A stretch of DNA of 5,233 bases from SKNW01 sp050485865 (GTDB taxonomy: Bacteria > Gemmatimonadota > Gemmatimonadetes > Longimicrobiales > Gaopeijiaceae): the NCBI GenBank assembly GCA_050485865.1, contig JBJHCE010000205.1, positions 1 to 5,233 on the forward strand, in the 5' to 3' direction. Below the pieces are notes generated by a model. It ran no database searches. It was given only the letters and a program-made list of their open reading frames with translations, and was not told the DNA's origin. Position numbers and translations under genes: made by a program. Positions within the stretch are counted from its first letter, which is position 1, and each line of letters begins with the position of its first letter. This document shows positions 1 to 5,233 of this stretch, piece after piece.

Positions 1-428
1 GGACGGTCCGGGAGGGCGCTCCGGGCCGCCAGGATCCCGGCCAGGTTGTGCGGGTTGTGGAGGGGGGCGAGGTCCATGCAGTCCCGGATCCCCTCCAGCA
101 CGCCTTCGTCCACGCGTACGGCCCCGGTGAACCGCTCGCCCCCGTGCACCACCCGGTGGCCCACCGCCTCGACCTCCGACGGCTCGGCGAGGGCGCCGCC
201 TTCCGGGTCCAGGACCCGGTCCAGGATGAACCGGATCGCCTCCTCGTGCCCCCCGGAGGGCGATGCCTCCTTCGTGCGTTTCCCGTCGGAGGCACGGAAC
301 TGCGTCAGGATCGACCCTCCGGCCCCGATCCGCTCCACCTGTCCCGTGACGAGTGCCGTCTCGGTCTCGGTGTCCACGACCTGGTACTTGACCGACGAGG
401 AGCCGGAGTTCAGGACCAGGACGCGCAT
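1..428 (-). CDS. ackA: Acetate kinase, N-terminal part (cut by left edge)
   Basis: This is the start of acetate kinase, a cytoplasmic enzyme of the ASKHA fold that interconverts acetyl phosphate + ADP and acetate + ATP. I translated it by hand because the frame runs off the left edge: 142 complete codons are visible of a protein usually about 400 residues long. The first acetokinase signature is intact at residues 3-14 (VLVLNSGSSSVK, with Asn7, Ser10, Ser12 and Lys14). The second is at 90-98 (GHRVVHGGE), holding the substrate-binding Arg92. APLHNPHNL (121-129) contains His124, equivalent to the conserved active-site His in the Methanosarcina enzyme (family knowledge). The ATG at 428 gives the canonical N-terminus. 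No clear Shine-Dalgarno precedes it. The gene begins 25 bp after the ndk stop, so co-transcription with ndk is likely. No phosphotransacetylase gene is in view; the missing C-terminal two thirds cannot be judged. Confidence 0.96.
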   Translation of the reverse strand, partial: MRVLVLNSGSSSVKYQVVDTETETALVTGQVERIGAGGSILTQFRASDGKRTKEASPSGGHEEAIRFILDRVLDPEGGALAEPSEVEAVGHRVVHGGERFTGAVRVDEGVLEGIRDCMDLAPLHNPHNLAGILAARSALPDR

Positions 429-453
429 GGGGATCGGGGCCGGGGTATCGGGA

Positions 454-873
454 TCAGAGAGCGAGACGCTCCGCCTCGGAGAAGAAAAAGGCGATCTCGT
501 TTGCCGCGTTCTCGTCGGAGTCGGAGGCGTGGATCGCGTTGCGCTCCTTGGACTCGGCGTGGAGCCGGCGCACCGTGCCCTCGGCGGCCTCGGCTGGGTC
601 GGTGGCGCCGATGGCCTCCCGGAGCTTCGGCACGGCACCCTCGGCCTCGAGGACCATGGGCATCACCGGGCCTGAGGTCATGAAGGACACGAGCGACTCG
701 TAGAAGGGTCGCTCCCGGTGGACGGCGTAGAAGGCCTCGGCCTGCGCCCGGTTCATCCGGGTCAGGCGTGCGGCGCGGAGCGTGAAGCCCGCCCCTTCCA
801 GGTGTGCGAGAATGGCGCCGGCCTTTCCGGCGGCCACGGCGTCGGGCTTCACGATCGCGAGGGTGCGGTTCAT
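454..873 (-). CDS. ndk: Nucleoside diphosphate kinase
   Basis: Ndk transfers the gamma phosphate between nucleoside triphosphates and diphosphates through a phosphohistidine, and so balances ATP with GTP, CTP, UTP and dNTPs in the cytoplasm. The protein is 139 residues, the usual bacterial length. It opens with MNRTLAIVKPDAV (KPD at 9-11), has HRERPFY at 52-58 and SGPVMPMVLE at 67-76, and carries the catalytic His115 in NAIHASDSDENA (112-123), followed by EIAFFF. The residue after the catalytic His is Ala rather than the commoner Gly, and GTVRRLHAESKERN (99-112) is a basic variant of that loop; both look compatible with activity. The ATG at 873 was chosen because it gives the canonical N-terminus and has GGAG at 883-880 with 6-nt spacing. 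An in-frame ATG at 972 would add 33 non-homologous residues overlapping the upstream gene. A terminator-like hairpin lies between it and the CBS gene. Confidence 0.97.
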   Translation of the reverse strand: MNRTLAIVKPDAVAAGKAGAILAHLEGAGFTLRAARLTRMNRAQAEAFYAVHRERPFYESLVSFMTSGPVMPMVLEAEGAVPKLREAIGATDPAEAAEGTVRRLHAESKERNAIHASDSDENAANEIAFFFSEAERLAL

Positions 874-947
874 TGGGTTCTCCGTCGGCGGGGACTCCGC
901 CGGTCGATGCTGGGGTTCGGGGGTTCGTGAAAGGCCCGGGGCGGGCT
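874..947 (-). other. Intergenic region upstream of ndk
   Basis: These 74 bp separate the CBS gene from ndk. They hold the downstream arm of the terminator-like hairpin, a perfect tandem 8-bp repeat, a second small hairpin (886-902, six-base arms cggcgg and ccgccg around a 5-nt loop) immediately upstream of the ndk ribosome binding site, and the GGAG site itself at 883-880. I see no convincing sigma-70-like -35/-10 pair, though ndk may have its own promoter here if the hairpin terminates the upstream transcript. Confidence 0.5.
912..927. repeat. Perfect tandem 8-bp repeat, two copies
   Basis: The octamer ggggttcg occurs twice head to tail (912-919 and 920-927) in the gap between the CBS gene and ndk. 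It could be half-sites of a regulator or simple slippage in GC-rich sequence. Only the repeat itself is seen; any function is speculation. Confidence 0.55.
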
Positions 948-970
948 TCAGCCCTTCCCTTCCGGGCCCC
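931..970 (-). terminator. Terminator-like hairpin overlapping the CBS gene stop codon
   Basis: On the minus-strand transcript, GGCCCGG (968-962) can pair perfectly with CCGGGCC (939-933), and two flanking G-U pairs (970-969 with 932-931) extend it to nine pairs. Inside it, GGGC (954-951) and GCCC (946-943) form a second stem around a UGAA loop that contains the UGA stop of the CBS gene. The descending arm is followed by UUU and then C, so the U run is short for a strong intrinsic terminator. It may act as a weak terminator, attenuator or 3'-end stabiliser. Confidence 0.42.
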
Positions 971-1769
971 ACATGAGGGTGCGGAGCGTGCTTTCCCGGT
1001 CCAGGAAGCCGATGAACTCGCCGTCCCGGACCACCGGGAGGTTCCGGAGGTTCCGCTTGACCATGGTCCGGGCGGCGTCGGCCAGGGCCTCGTCTTCGGT
1101 GACGCAGAGCACGGTCCGGGTCATGACCTCGCGGGCCGGTTTTCCGATGGCGTCGCCACCCTCGAGGTGGAGCCGGATGGCGTCGCCCGAGGTGAGGATC
1201 CCCACCACCTGCATGGAGGATCCCACGACGGGCACCGCGGCGAGGCGCTTCCTGGCCATCAGGTCGAGGACCTCTCCCGTCGGGGTATCCGGGTATACCC
1301 GGTACTCCAGGGGGACGACGGCGTCTCCCACCCGTACGGGTGGGGCCATGGGGCAGGCCATGAGGCGCCGGAGGCGGCGCACTCGCTCCGGGGAAGAGGC
1401 GGCCAGGAGGGCCTCCTCGACGTCGGGGTCCCCGAGGATGTCGAGGAGGGGGGCCGGGGCGTTCTCCCCGATCCGGCTTCCCGCGCGAACCTCGAGGAGG
1501 AAGAGGATCCGGACCCCCTTCCCCGCCGGTTCCCTCGCATCCCCGGAATGAAGCTCCTCCGGAGAAACCCCCAGGAAGAGGCGGTCCTCCCCCGCGTTCC
1601 GGTACACGGCCACGAGGGTCGCGCTCCCGGCCGGGTGGAGGACCACGCCGGCAGGAGCGGCCACGGGCTCGGCCTCCCCCTCCCGAAGGCGGACCAGGCC
1701 CTCCTCCACGCTCGAGGCGCGGAGGGGGACCTGGATGCCGCCCCGGGCGAGCAGGGTGCCTGCGTCCAT
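948..1769 (-). CDS. PTS EIIA-like domain fused to a CBS domain pair
   Basis: A 273-residue cytoplasmic protein of probable regulatory role. The C-terminal half is a Bateman module: CBS1 at about 145-200 (VPLEYRVYPDTPTGEVLD, then LAAVPVVG and GILTSGDAI) and CBS2 at about 214-268 (EVMTRTVLCVTEDEALADA, then LRNLPVVRDGEFIGFLD). CBS1 keeps the [ST]-x-x-[ND] ribose/phosphate motif (Thr193, Asp196); at the matching place CBS2 has Asp257 and Ser260, so it may bind a nucleotide poorly. The N-terminal ~135 residues resemble a divergent PtsN/EIIA type-2 domain: IQVPLRASSVEEGLVRL (12-28), GVVLHPAG (41-48), FLGVSPEEL (65-73), VRILFLLE (86-93), then LLDILGDPDVEEALLAASSPE (108-128). The phosphoacceptor motif, normally Pro-His-Ala, here reads His45-Pro46-Ala47. 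No membrane segment is seen. The gene starts 9 bp after the sucD stop without a clear ribosome binding site, which suggests translational coupling. The CBS assignment is firm; the EIIA assignment is by pattern only. Confidence 0.85.
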   Translation of the reverse strand: MDAGTLLARGGIQVPLRASSVEEGLVRLREGEAEPVAAPAGVVLHPAGSATLVAVYRNAGEDRLFLGVSPEELHSGDAREPAGKGVRILFLLEVRAGSRIGENAPAPLLDILGDPDVEEALLAASSPERVRRLRRLMACPMAPPVRVGDAVVPLEYRVYPDTPTGEVLDLMARKRLAAVPVVGSSMQVVGILTSGDAIRLHLEGGDAIGKPAREVMTRTVLCVTEDEALADAARTMVKRNLRNLPVVRDGEFIGFLDRESTLRTLMWGPEGKG

Positions 1770-1772
1770 GGG

Positions 1773-1790
1773 CTGGGCTCAGAGCCCCAG
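1773..1790 (-). promoter_or_regulatory. Imperfect inverted repeat at the sucD/CBS-gene junction
   Basis: ctgggctc (1773-1780) and gagccccag (1782-1790) are inverted copies with one extra C, centred on the sucD stop codon (1781-1779). In RNA this would fold into a short bulged stem just upstream of the CBS gene's ATG. It occupies the place where a ribosome binding site would be expected, so it could couple translation of the CBS gene to ribosomes finishing sucD. The pairing is visible; the role is inferred. Confidence 0.35.
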
Positions 1791-2666
1791 TGCCTCACCG
1801 ATGAGGGTGCGGATGTCGGCCGGGCGCTTCGCCACGGCGAGGCCGCAGTCCGCGAAGACCTTCATCTTCTCGGCGGCGGTGCCGGCGGAGCCGGAAATGA
1901 TGGCGCCGGCGTGGCCCATGCGGCGGCCCGGAGGCGCGGTCTGGCCCGCAATGAAGCCCACCACCGGAATGTCCAGGTTGTCGCGGACCCACTCCGCGGC
2001 CTCCTGCTCGTCGGTGCCGCCGATCTCGCCGATCATCACGATGGCCTTCGTGTCGGGGTCCGTGGAGAAGGCCTCGAGGCAATCGATGAAATTCGTGCCG
2101 ATGATCGGGTCGCCCCCGATTCCAACGCAGGTGGTCTGACCGATTCCCGCCTGGGTGAGCTGGTTCACTGCCTCGTAGGTGAGGGTGCCCGAACGGGAGA
2201 TGACCCCCACCGGGCCCGGTGTGGTGATCTGCCCGGGAATGATCCCGAGCTTCGCCTGGCCGGGGGTGATGAGTCCCGGGCAGTTCGGGCCCAGGAGTCG
2301 GGCTCCGCGGTCGCGGACGAAGGCGCCGGCCCGGGCCATGTCGAGGACCGGCACACCCTCGGTGATCGCGACGATGAACTCGATCCCGGCGTCGGCGGCC
2401 TCCATGATCGCGCCTGCGGCAAAGGGCGGGGGGACGTAGATGACCGAAGCGGTGGCGCCGGTTGCGGCCCGGGCGTCCTCGACCGTGTTGAAGATCGGGA
2501 TCTCCCTGCCCGTGGAGGCGGTGAAGGTCTGACCCCCCTTCCCCGGGGTGACGCCGGCGACGACGTCGGTTCCGTACTCCACCATCTGGTGCGTGTGGAA
2601 GGATCCGTCGCGGCCGGTGATTCCCTGGACGACGGCACGGGTGTTCCTGTCGATGAAAATGGACAT
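1779..2666 (-). CDS. sucD: Succinyl-CoA synthetase (succinate-CoA ligase) alpha subunit
   Basis: SucD pairs with SucC to convert succinyl-CoA + NDP + Pi to succinate + CoA + NTP in the TCA cycle. The alpha subunit binds CoA and carries the phosphohistidine. The protein is 295 residues, close to the E. coli length. The N-terminal Rossmann CoA-binding domain shows GITGRDGSFHTHQ (15-27) and GVTPGKGG (38-45). ITEGVP (101-106) and LLGPNCPGLITP (124-135) follow. The ligase domain has SRSGTLTYE (157-165), GIGGDP (182-187), GEIGGTDEQEA (213-223) with Glu214 positioned like the E. coli alpha-subunit Glu208, and the phosphorylated His252 in GHAGAII. The ATG at 2666 gives the standard MSIFID start, with a purine-rich GAGAAGAG just upstream as a modest ribosome binding site. 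It lies 32 bp after the sucC stop, the usual sucC-sucD order. All expected motifs are present. Confidence 0.98.
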   Translation of the reverse strand: MSIFIDRNTRAVVQGITGRDGSFHTHQMVEYGTDVVAGVTPGKGGQTFTASTGREIPIFNTVEDARAATGATASVIYVPPPFAAGAIMEAADAGIEFIVAITEGVPVLDMARAGAFVRDRGARLLGPNCPGLITPGQAKLGIIPGQITTPGPVGVISRSGTLTYEAVNQLTQAGIGQTTCVGIGGDPIIGTNFIDCLEAFSTDPDTKAIVMIGEIGGTDEQEAAEWVRDNLDIPVVGFIAGQTAPPGRRMGHAGAIISGSAGTAAEKMKVFADCGLAVAKRPADIRTLIGEALGL

Positions 2667-2698
2667 GCTCTTCTCGTGTCTCGGCGTGGGGAATCGGG

Positions 2699-3835
2699 TC
2701 AGGCGTCGGCGGCCAGCTGAACGGCCTTCTCGACCACCGCGTCCATGGAGGTGTAGGCGTCGAAGCCCGCGTCCTTCAGGATCTCGAGCGCCAGCTCCTC
2801 GTTCGTGCCGGTGAGCCGGATCACGATGGGCACCTGGATGTCGATCTGGCGGGTCGCGGTGACGATCCCGTTCGCCACGTCGTCGCAGCGGGTAATCCCA
2901 CCGAAGATGTTGAAGAGGATCGCCTTCACGCTGGGGTCGGCGGTGATGATCTCGAGGGCCGCGACCACCTTGTCGGGGTTCGAGGAGCCGCCGATGTCCA
3001 GGAAGTTCGCGGGCTCGCCGCCGTAGTACTTGACCAGGTCCATGGTGGCCATGGCGAGCCCCGCACCGTTCACGCAGCACCCCACGTCGCCGTCGAGCTT
3101 GACGAAGGAGAGGGAGGCCTCGCGGGCCCTGGTCTCGGAGGCGGGCTCGGCGGTGAGGTCCCGGAAGGCCTCCACGTCGGGGAGGCGGAAGAGGGCGTTT
3201 TCATCCACGCTCACCTTGGCGTCGATGGCCTTGACCTCGCCGGCGGGGGTGACGATCAGGGGGTTGATCTCGGCGAGGGAGCAGGAATTCGCCGAGAACG
3301 CCTGGTAGAGCTGCCCGATGATCTTCTGCGCCTGCTTCACGAGGGCCGGGTCGTCATACAGGAACGAGGCCATGGCATAGGCCTGGTGCGGGAGGAGCCC
3401 GTAGCGGGGGTCGATCCGCACCTTCCGGATGGCGTCCGGATTCGAATGGGCCACCTCCTCGATGTCTACCCCGCCCTCCCGCGAAACCATGAAGACGGGG
3501 GCCTGGGTCTTCCGGTCCACGAGGACGCCCACGTAGGCCTCCGACGCGATGTCCTCGGCCGGGGTCACCAGGACCTTGTGCACGGTGAGCCCGTTGATCT
3601 CCATCCCCAGGATCCTGGAGGCGTGTTCCTTCGCCTCGGTGGCGGAGGAGGCGAGCTTCACCCCGCCCGCCTTTCCGCGGCCGCCGGTGTGGACCTGCGC
3701 CTTCACGACGACAGTGCCGCCGAGCCTCGAGGCAATGGCCTCCGCCTCGTCGGCCGTCGTGGCCACGTCACCCGGGGGAACGGGGATGCCCGCCGCCCGG
3801 AAGAGTTCCTTCGCCTGGTATTCGTGGATGTCCAT
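2699..3835 (-). CDS. sucC: Succinyl-CoA synthetase (succinate-CoA ligase) beta subunit
   Basis: SucC is the nucleotide-binding subunit of succinyl-CoA synthetase, the TCA step of substrate-level phosphorylation. The protein is 378 residues (E. coli 388). It starts MDIHEYQAKELF, the family hallmark. The ATP-grasp domain (about 1-235) has Lys45 in VVVKAQVHTGGRGKAGGVK (42-60) and metal-site motifs AEINPL (188-193) and AIDAK (203-207). The C-terminal CoA-ligase domain (about 250-370) has FLDIGGSSNPDKV (278-290) and FNIFGGITRCDDVA (308-321). The sequence does not let me decide between ADP and GDP preference. The ATG at 3835 is preceded by GGAG at 3844-3841 with 5-nt spacing. The same frame stays open far upstream, but that stretch is a shadow of the UPF0182 gene. 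The gene is the first of a likely sucC-sucD-CBS operon behind a 101-bp gap. Confidence 0.98.
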   Translation of the reverse strand: MDIHEYQAKELFRAAGIPVPPGDVATTADEAEAIASRLGGTVVVKAQVHTGGRGKAGGVKLASSATEAKEHASRILGMEINGLTVHKVLVTPAEDIASEAYVGVLVDRKTQAPVFMVSREGGVDIEEVAHSNPDAIRKVRIDPRYGLLPHQAYAMASFLYDDPALVKQAQKIIGQLYQAFSANSCSLAEINPLIVTPAGEVKAIDAKVSVDENALFRLPDVEAFRDLTAEPASETRAREASLSFVKLDGDVGCCVNGAGLAMATMDLVKYYGGEPANFLDIGGSSNPDKVVAALEIITADPSVKAILFNIFGGITRCDDVANGIVTATRQIDIQVPIVIRLTGTNEELALEILKDAGFDAYTSMDAVVEKAVQLAADA

Positions 3836-3936
3836 GCCTGCTCCGGTCCGTTCGGATCGTGGGATCGGGGTCCTGGAAGTGCGATGAAAACCCCGGGAGT
3901 ACAGCCTGATGAAGGTAGATCGGCGGTCGGGGGGGA
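3836..3936 (-). promoter_or_regulatory. Intergenic region, probable location of the sucCD promoter
   Basis: This 101-bp gap between the UPF0182 stop and sucC is the longest in the window and the natural place for the sucCD promoter. It contains the sucC ribosome binding site (GGAG at 3844-3841). It also holds a less GC-rich stretch at about 3880-3925, on the minus strand including ggttttcatcgc and gatctaccttcatc. I could not find a convincing -35/-10 pair, operator palindrome or terminator with a U run. The promoter call rests on position only. Confidence 0.35.
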
Positions 3937-5233
3937 TCAACCCGGACCGGTCGTGCCCGCCTGGCGACGGAGGAAGCCCCTGAGCTCGTCGAGGGCGCTG
4001 CCGAACCCTTCCCAGTCGCCCTCCCTGAGGCGGCGTTCCGCCTCCTCGAGAAGCTCGAGGGCACGCCGCGCCGTTTCGGGGTCGGTGGGGAGGGTGGCCC
4101 CGGGGAGGAGTTCGGCGAGAGCGGCCGGATCGGTTGGTTCCGTGGCCGGCGGCACTCCTTCGTCCAGTCGCCGGAGCGCCTGGATCGCGGCGGTGAGGGT
4201 GGGCTCCATGGAGACGCGTCGCCCGTCGCTCACGATGTAGCGGCGGATCTCGGGGATCGCGTTCGACTCCGCCGCGAGGAAGACCGGCTCCATGTAGAGG
4301 AGGGTGTTCCCCACCGGGACCAGGTGGAGATGCCCGGTGGACACGTCCGAACCCCCGCGCCGCCAGAGGGAGAACTGCTCGGCGATGCGGGCGTCCTGCT
4401 CCACCAGGGCGGCGACCTGACCCGGGCCCGGGACCTGGTCCACCTCGGGGACGTCCCAGAGTAGGAGCTCCGCCCTCCCGGAGGGGTTCCAGCGGCCGGC
4501 GAGGAAGCTCGCGAGCGGTCGGCGCCCCCGCGGGATGAAGACGGTGGAGAGCACCCATGCGGGCTCCGATTCGCCCGGAAGGGTGAGGAGGGCGTGGGCC
4601 GGTCGGTAGGGGATGGGGCCTGCGGCGTCCGGCGCCTCCACCGGAACCTCCCACTGGTCCTGCTGGGCGTGGAAGACCGCGGGCGCCTCCTGGTGAAAGC
4701 GGATCAGGACCTGTACCTGGAGGTCCATGAGCCACCGCGGGTAGCGGAAGTGCCGGGCGAGCCCGGGAGGGGCGGCATCCAGCGGCTCCAGGAGGCCCGG
4801 GAAGACCCGGCTCCACCCCGCGAGGAGGGGATCGTCCGGCTCGGAAACGAAGAGGCGGGTCTCGCCGGTGACCGCGTCCACCGTAGCCTTGACCGAGTTC
4901 CGGGCGTAATTGGCCCGGGACCGCGAATCGACCCGATGGCCCACGGAAAGGGGGTACCGGGAGCTGAGGGTATAGCCTTCGACGATCCAGTGCACCCGGC
5001 CATCGTGGACCACCGCGTAAGGAGCCTCCGGCAGGTGCAGGAAGGGCGCCAGGGCCCGCACCCGGGCCCGGGCATCGCGGCGGAAGACGAGGCGCGACTC
5101 GGCGGTGACCTCGCCCGAAATCAGGAGGTTCGCATCCTGGAACTGCCACGCCAGGGCGAGCCGGCGAAGGAACGACCCGATGCGTACCCCCTCCGGAAAG
5201 TCCTCGCCCGGTCGTCCGGCGGTGCCGTCGGGG
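3937..5233 (-). CDS. UPF0182 (COG1615) family protein, C-terminal part (cut by right edge)
   Basis: This is the last 431 residues of a UPF0182 protein. Full members are around 900 residues, with an N-terminal block of membrane segments followed by a large soluble part; their function is not established. The reading frame is open to the right edge, so the N-terminal half and all membrane segments lie outside. Family landmarks, numbered from the first complete visible codon, are IGSFLRRLALAWQFQDANLL (18-37), ESRLVFRRDARARV (45-58), VHWIVEGYTLSSRYP, VKATVDAVTGE, then FIPRGRRPLASFLAGR, EQDARIAEQFSLWRRGGSDV, GHLHLVPVGNTLLYMEPVFL and IRRYIVSDGRRVSMEPTL. The tail is charged and helical, ending in REGDWEGFGSALDELRGFLR, also usual for the family. 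A GTG at 5061 is not the start: homologous sequence continues upstream of it. It is probably not part of the sucCD operon in function, and the 101-bp gap separates them. Confidence 0.93.
   Translation of the reverse strand, partial: PDGTAGRPGEDFPEGVRIGSFLRRLALAWQFQDANLLISGEVTAESRLVFRRDARARVRALAPFLHLPEAPYAVVHDGRVHWIVEGYTLSSRYPLSVGHRVDSRSRANYARNSVKATVDAVTGETRLFVSEPDDPLLAGWSRVFPGLLEPLDAAPPGLARHFRYPRWLMDLQVQVLIRFHQEAPAVFHAQQDQWEVPVEAPDAAGPIPYRPAHALLTLPGESEPAWVLSTVFIPRGRRPLASFLAGRWNPSGRAELLLWDVPEVDQVPGPGQVAALVEQDARIAEQFSLWRRGGSDVSTGHLHLVPVGNTLLYMEPVFLAAESNAIPEIRRYIVSDGRRVSMEPTLTAAIQALRRLDEGVPPATEPTDPAALAELLPGATLPTDPETARRALELLEEAERRLREGDWEGFGSALDELRGFLRRQAGTTGPG

Noticed and set aside
48..683. Plus-strand open frames of about 210 codons across ackA and ndk
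   Set aside because: They are antisense shadows of ackA and ndk with no recognisable domain and strongly biased composition.
886..902. Small hairpin (six-base arms, 5-nt loop) as a terminator for the CBS gene
   Set aside because: On the minus strand it is followed by acggagaaccc, not a U run, and it abuts the ndk ribosome binding site. It is noted only as a minor structure.
874..972. Longer ndk start at 972 adding 33 residues
   Set aside because: Ndk proteins begin at the MNRTLAIVKPD segment. The extra residues are Pro-rich, overlap the CBS gene, and are preceded by no better ribosome binding site than the one at 883-880.
804..2720. A 638-codon open frame on the plus strand, antisense to ndk, the CBS gene and sucD
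   Set aside because: Its translation is low-complexity, rich in Gly, Arg, Asp and His, and matches no family I know. It lies opposite three well-recognised genes, and long antisense frames are expected in sequence this rich in GC.
2667..3080. In-frame extension of sucD by 138 codons into sucC
   Set aside because: It is an Arg-rich shadow of the sucC 3' end. The standard SucD start is at 2666 with a purine-rich site before it.
3937..5061. A stand-alone 374-residue gene starting at GTG 5061
   Set aside because: Hand translation shows UPF0182-like sequence continuing without a break from 5061 to the right edge (IGSFLRRLALAW, then ESRLVFRRDARARV), so the GTG is an internal Val codon.
3836..5149. 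In-frame extension of sucC by 438 codons upstream, which would suggest a fusion protein
   Set aside because: The extension is Pro/Arg/Gly-rich shadow sequence of the UPF0182 gene in another frame. SucC begins canonically with MDIHEYQAKELF at 3835, behind a GGAG site.

Overview
This is a very GC-rich window whose genes all lie on the minus strand. Read in the direction of transcription, from high to low coordinates, the order is: the C-terminal half of a UPF0182 family membrane-associated protein (cut by the right edge), sucC, sucD, a PTS EIIA-like plus double-CBS protein, ndk, and the N-terminal third of ackA (cut by the left edge). There is no gene-free stretch longer than about 100 bases and no sign of mobile DNA, RNA genes or CRISPR.

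Taxonomy is an inference only. High GC, a UPF0182 protein, a SucC with the FLDIGGSSNPDKV loop and an E. coli-length Ndk fit a GC-rich bacterium such as a member of the Gemmatimonadota or a related environmental phylum. The window holds no marker that settles this.

The right part (3937-5233) is the soluble C-terminal region of the UPF0182 protein. A 101-bp gap follows and probably carries the sucCD promoter. sucC and sucD are 32 bp apart. The CBS protein starts 9 bp after the sucD stop, so these three look like one operon. A GC-rich hairpin followed by a short U run overlaps the CBS gene's stop codon and may be a terminator or attenuator. After it, ndk has a good ribosome binding site, and ackA follows 25 bp later.

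The common theme is nucleoside triphosphate metabolism. Succinyl-CoA synthetase and acetate kinase each make NTP from an acyl thioester or acyl phosphate. Ndk equilibrates the gamma phosphate among NTPs. The CBS domains of the fifth protein belong to a family that often senses adenine nucleotides. The most interesting item is that fifth protein: its N-terminal half resembles a PTS EIIA (PtsN-type) domain in which the usual Pro-His order at the phosphorylation site appears as His-Pro. It sits directly behind sucCD.
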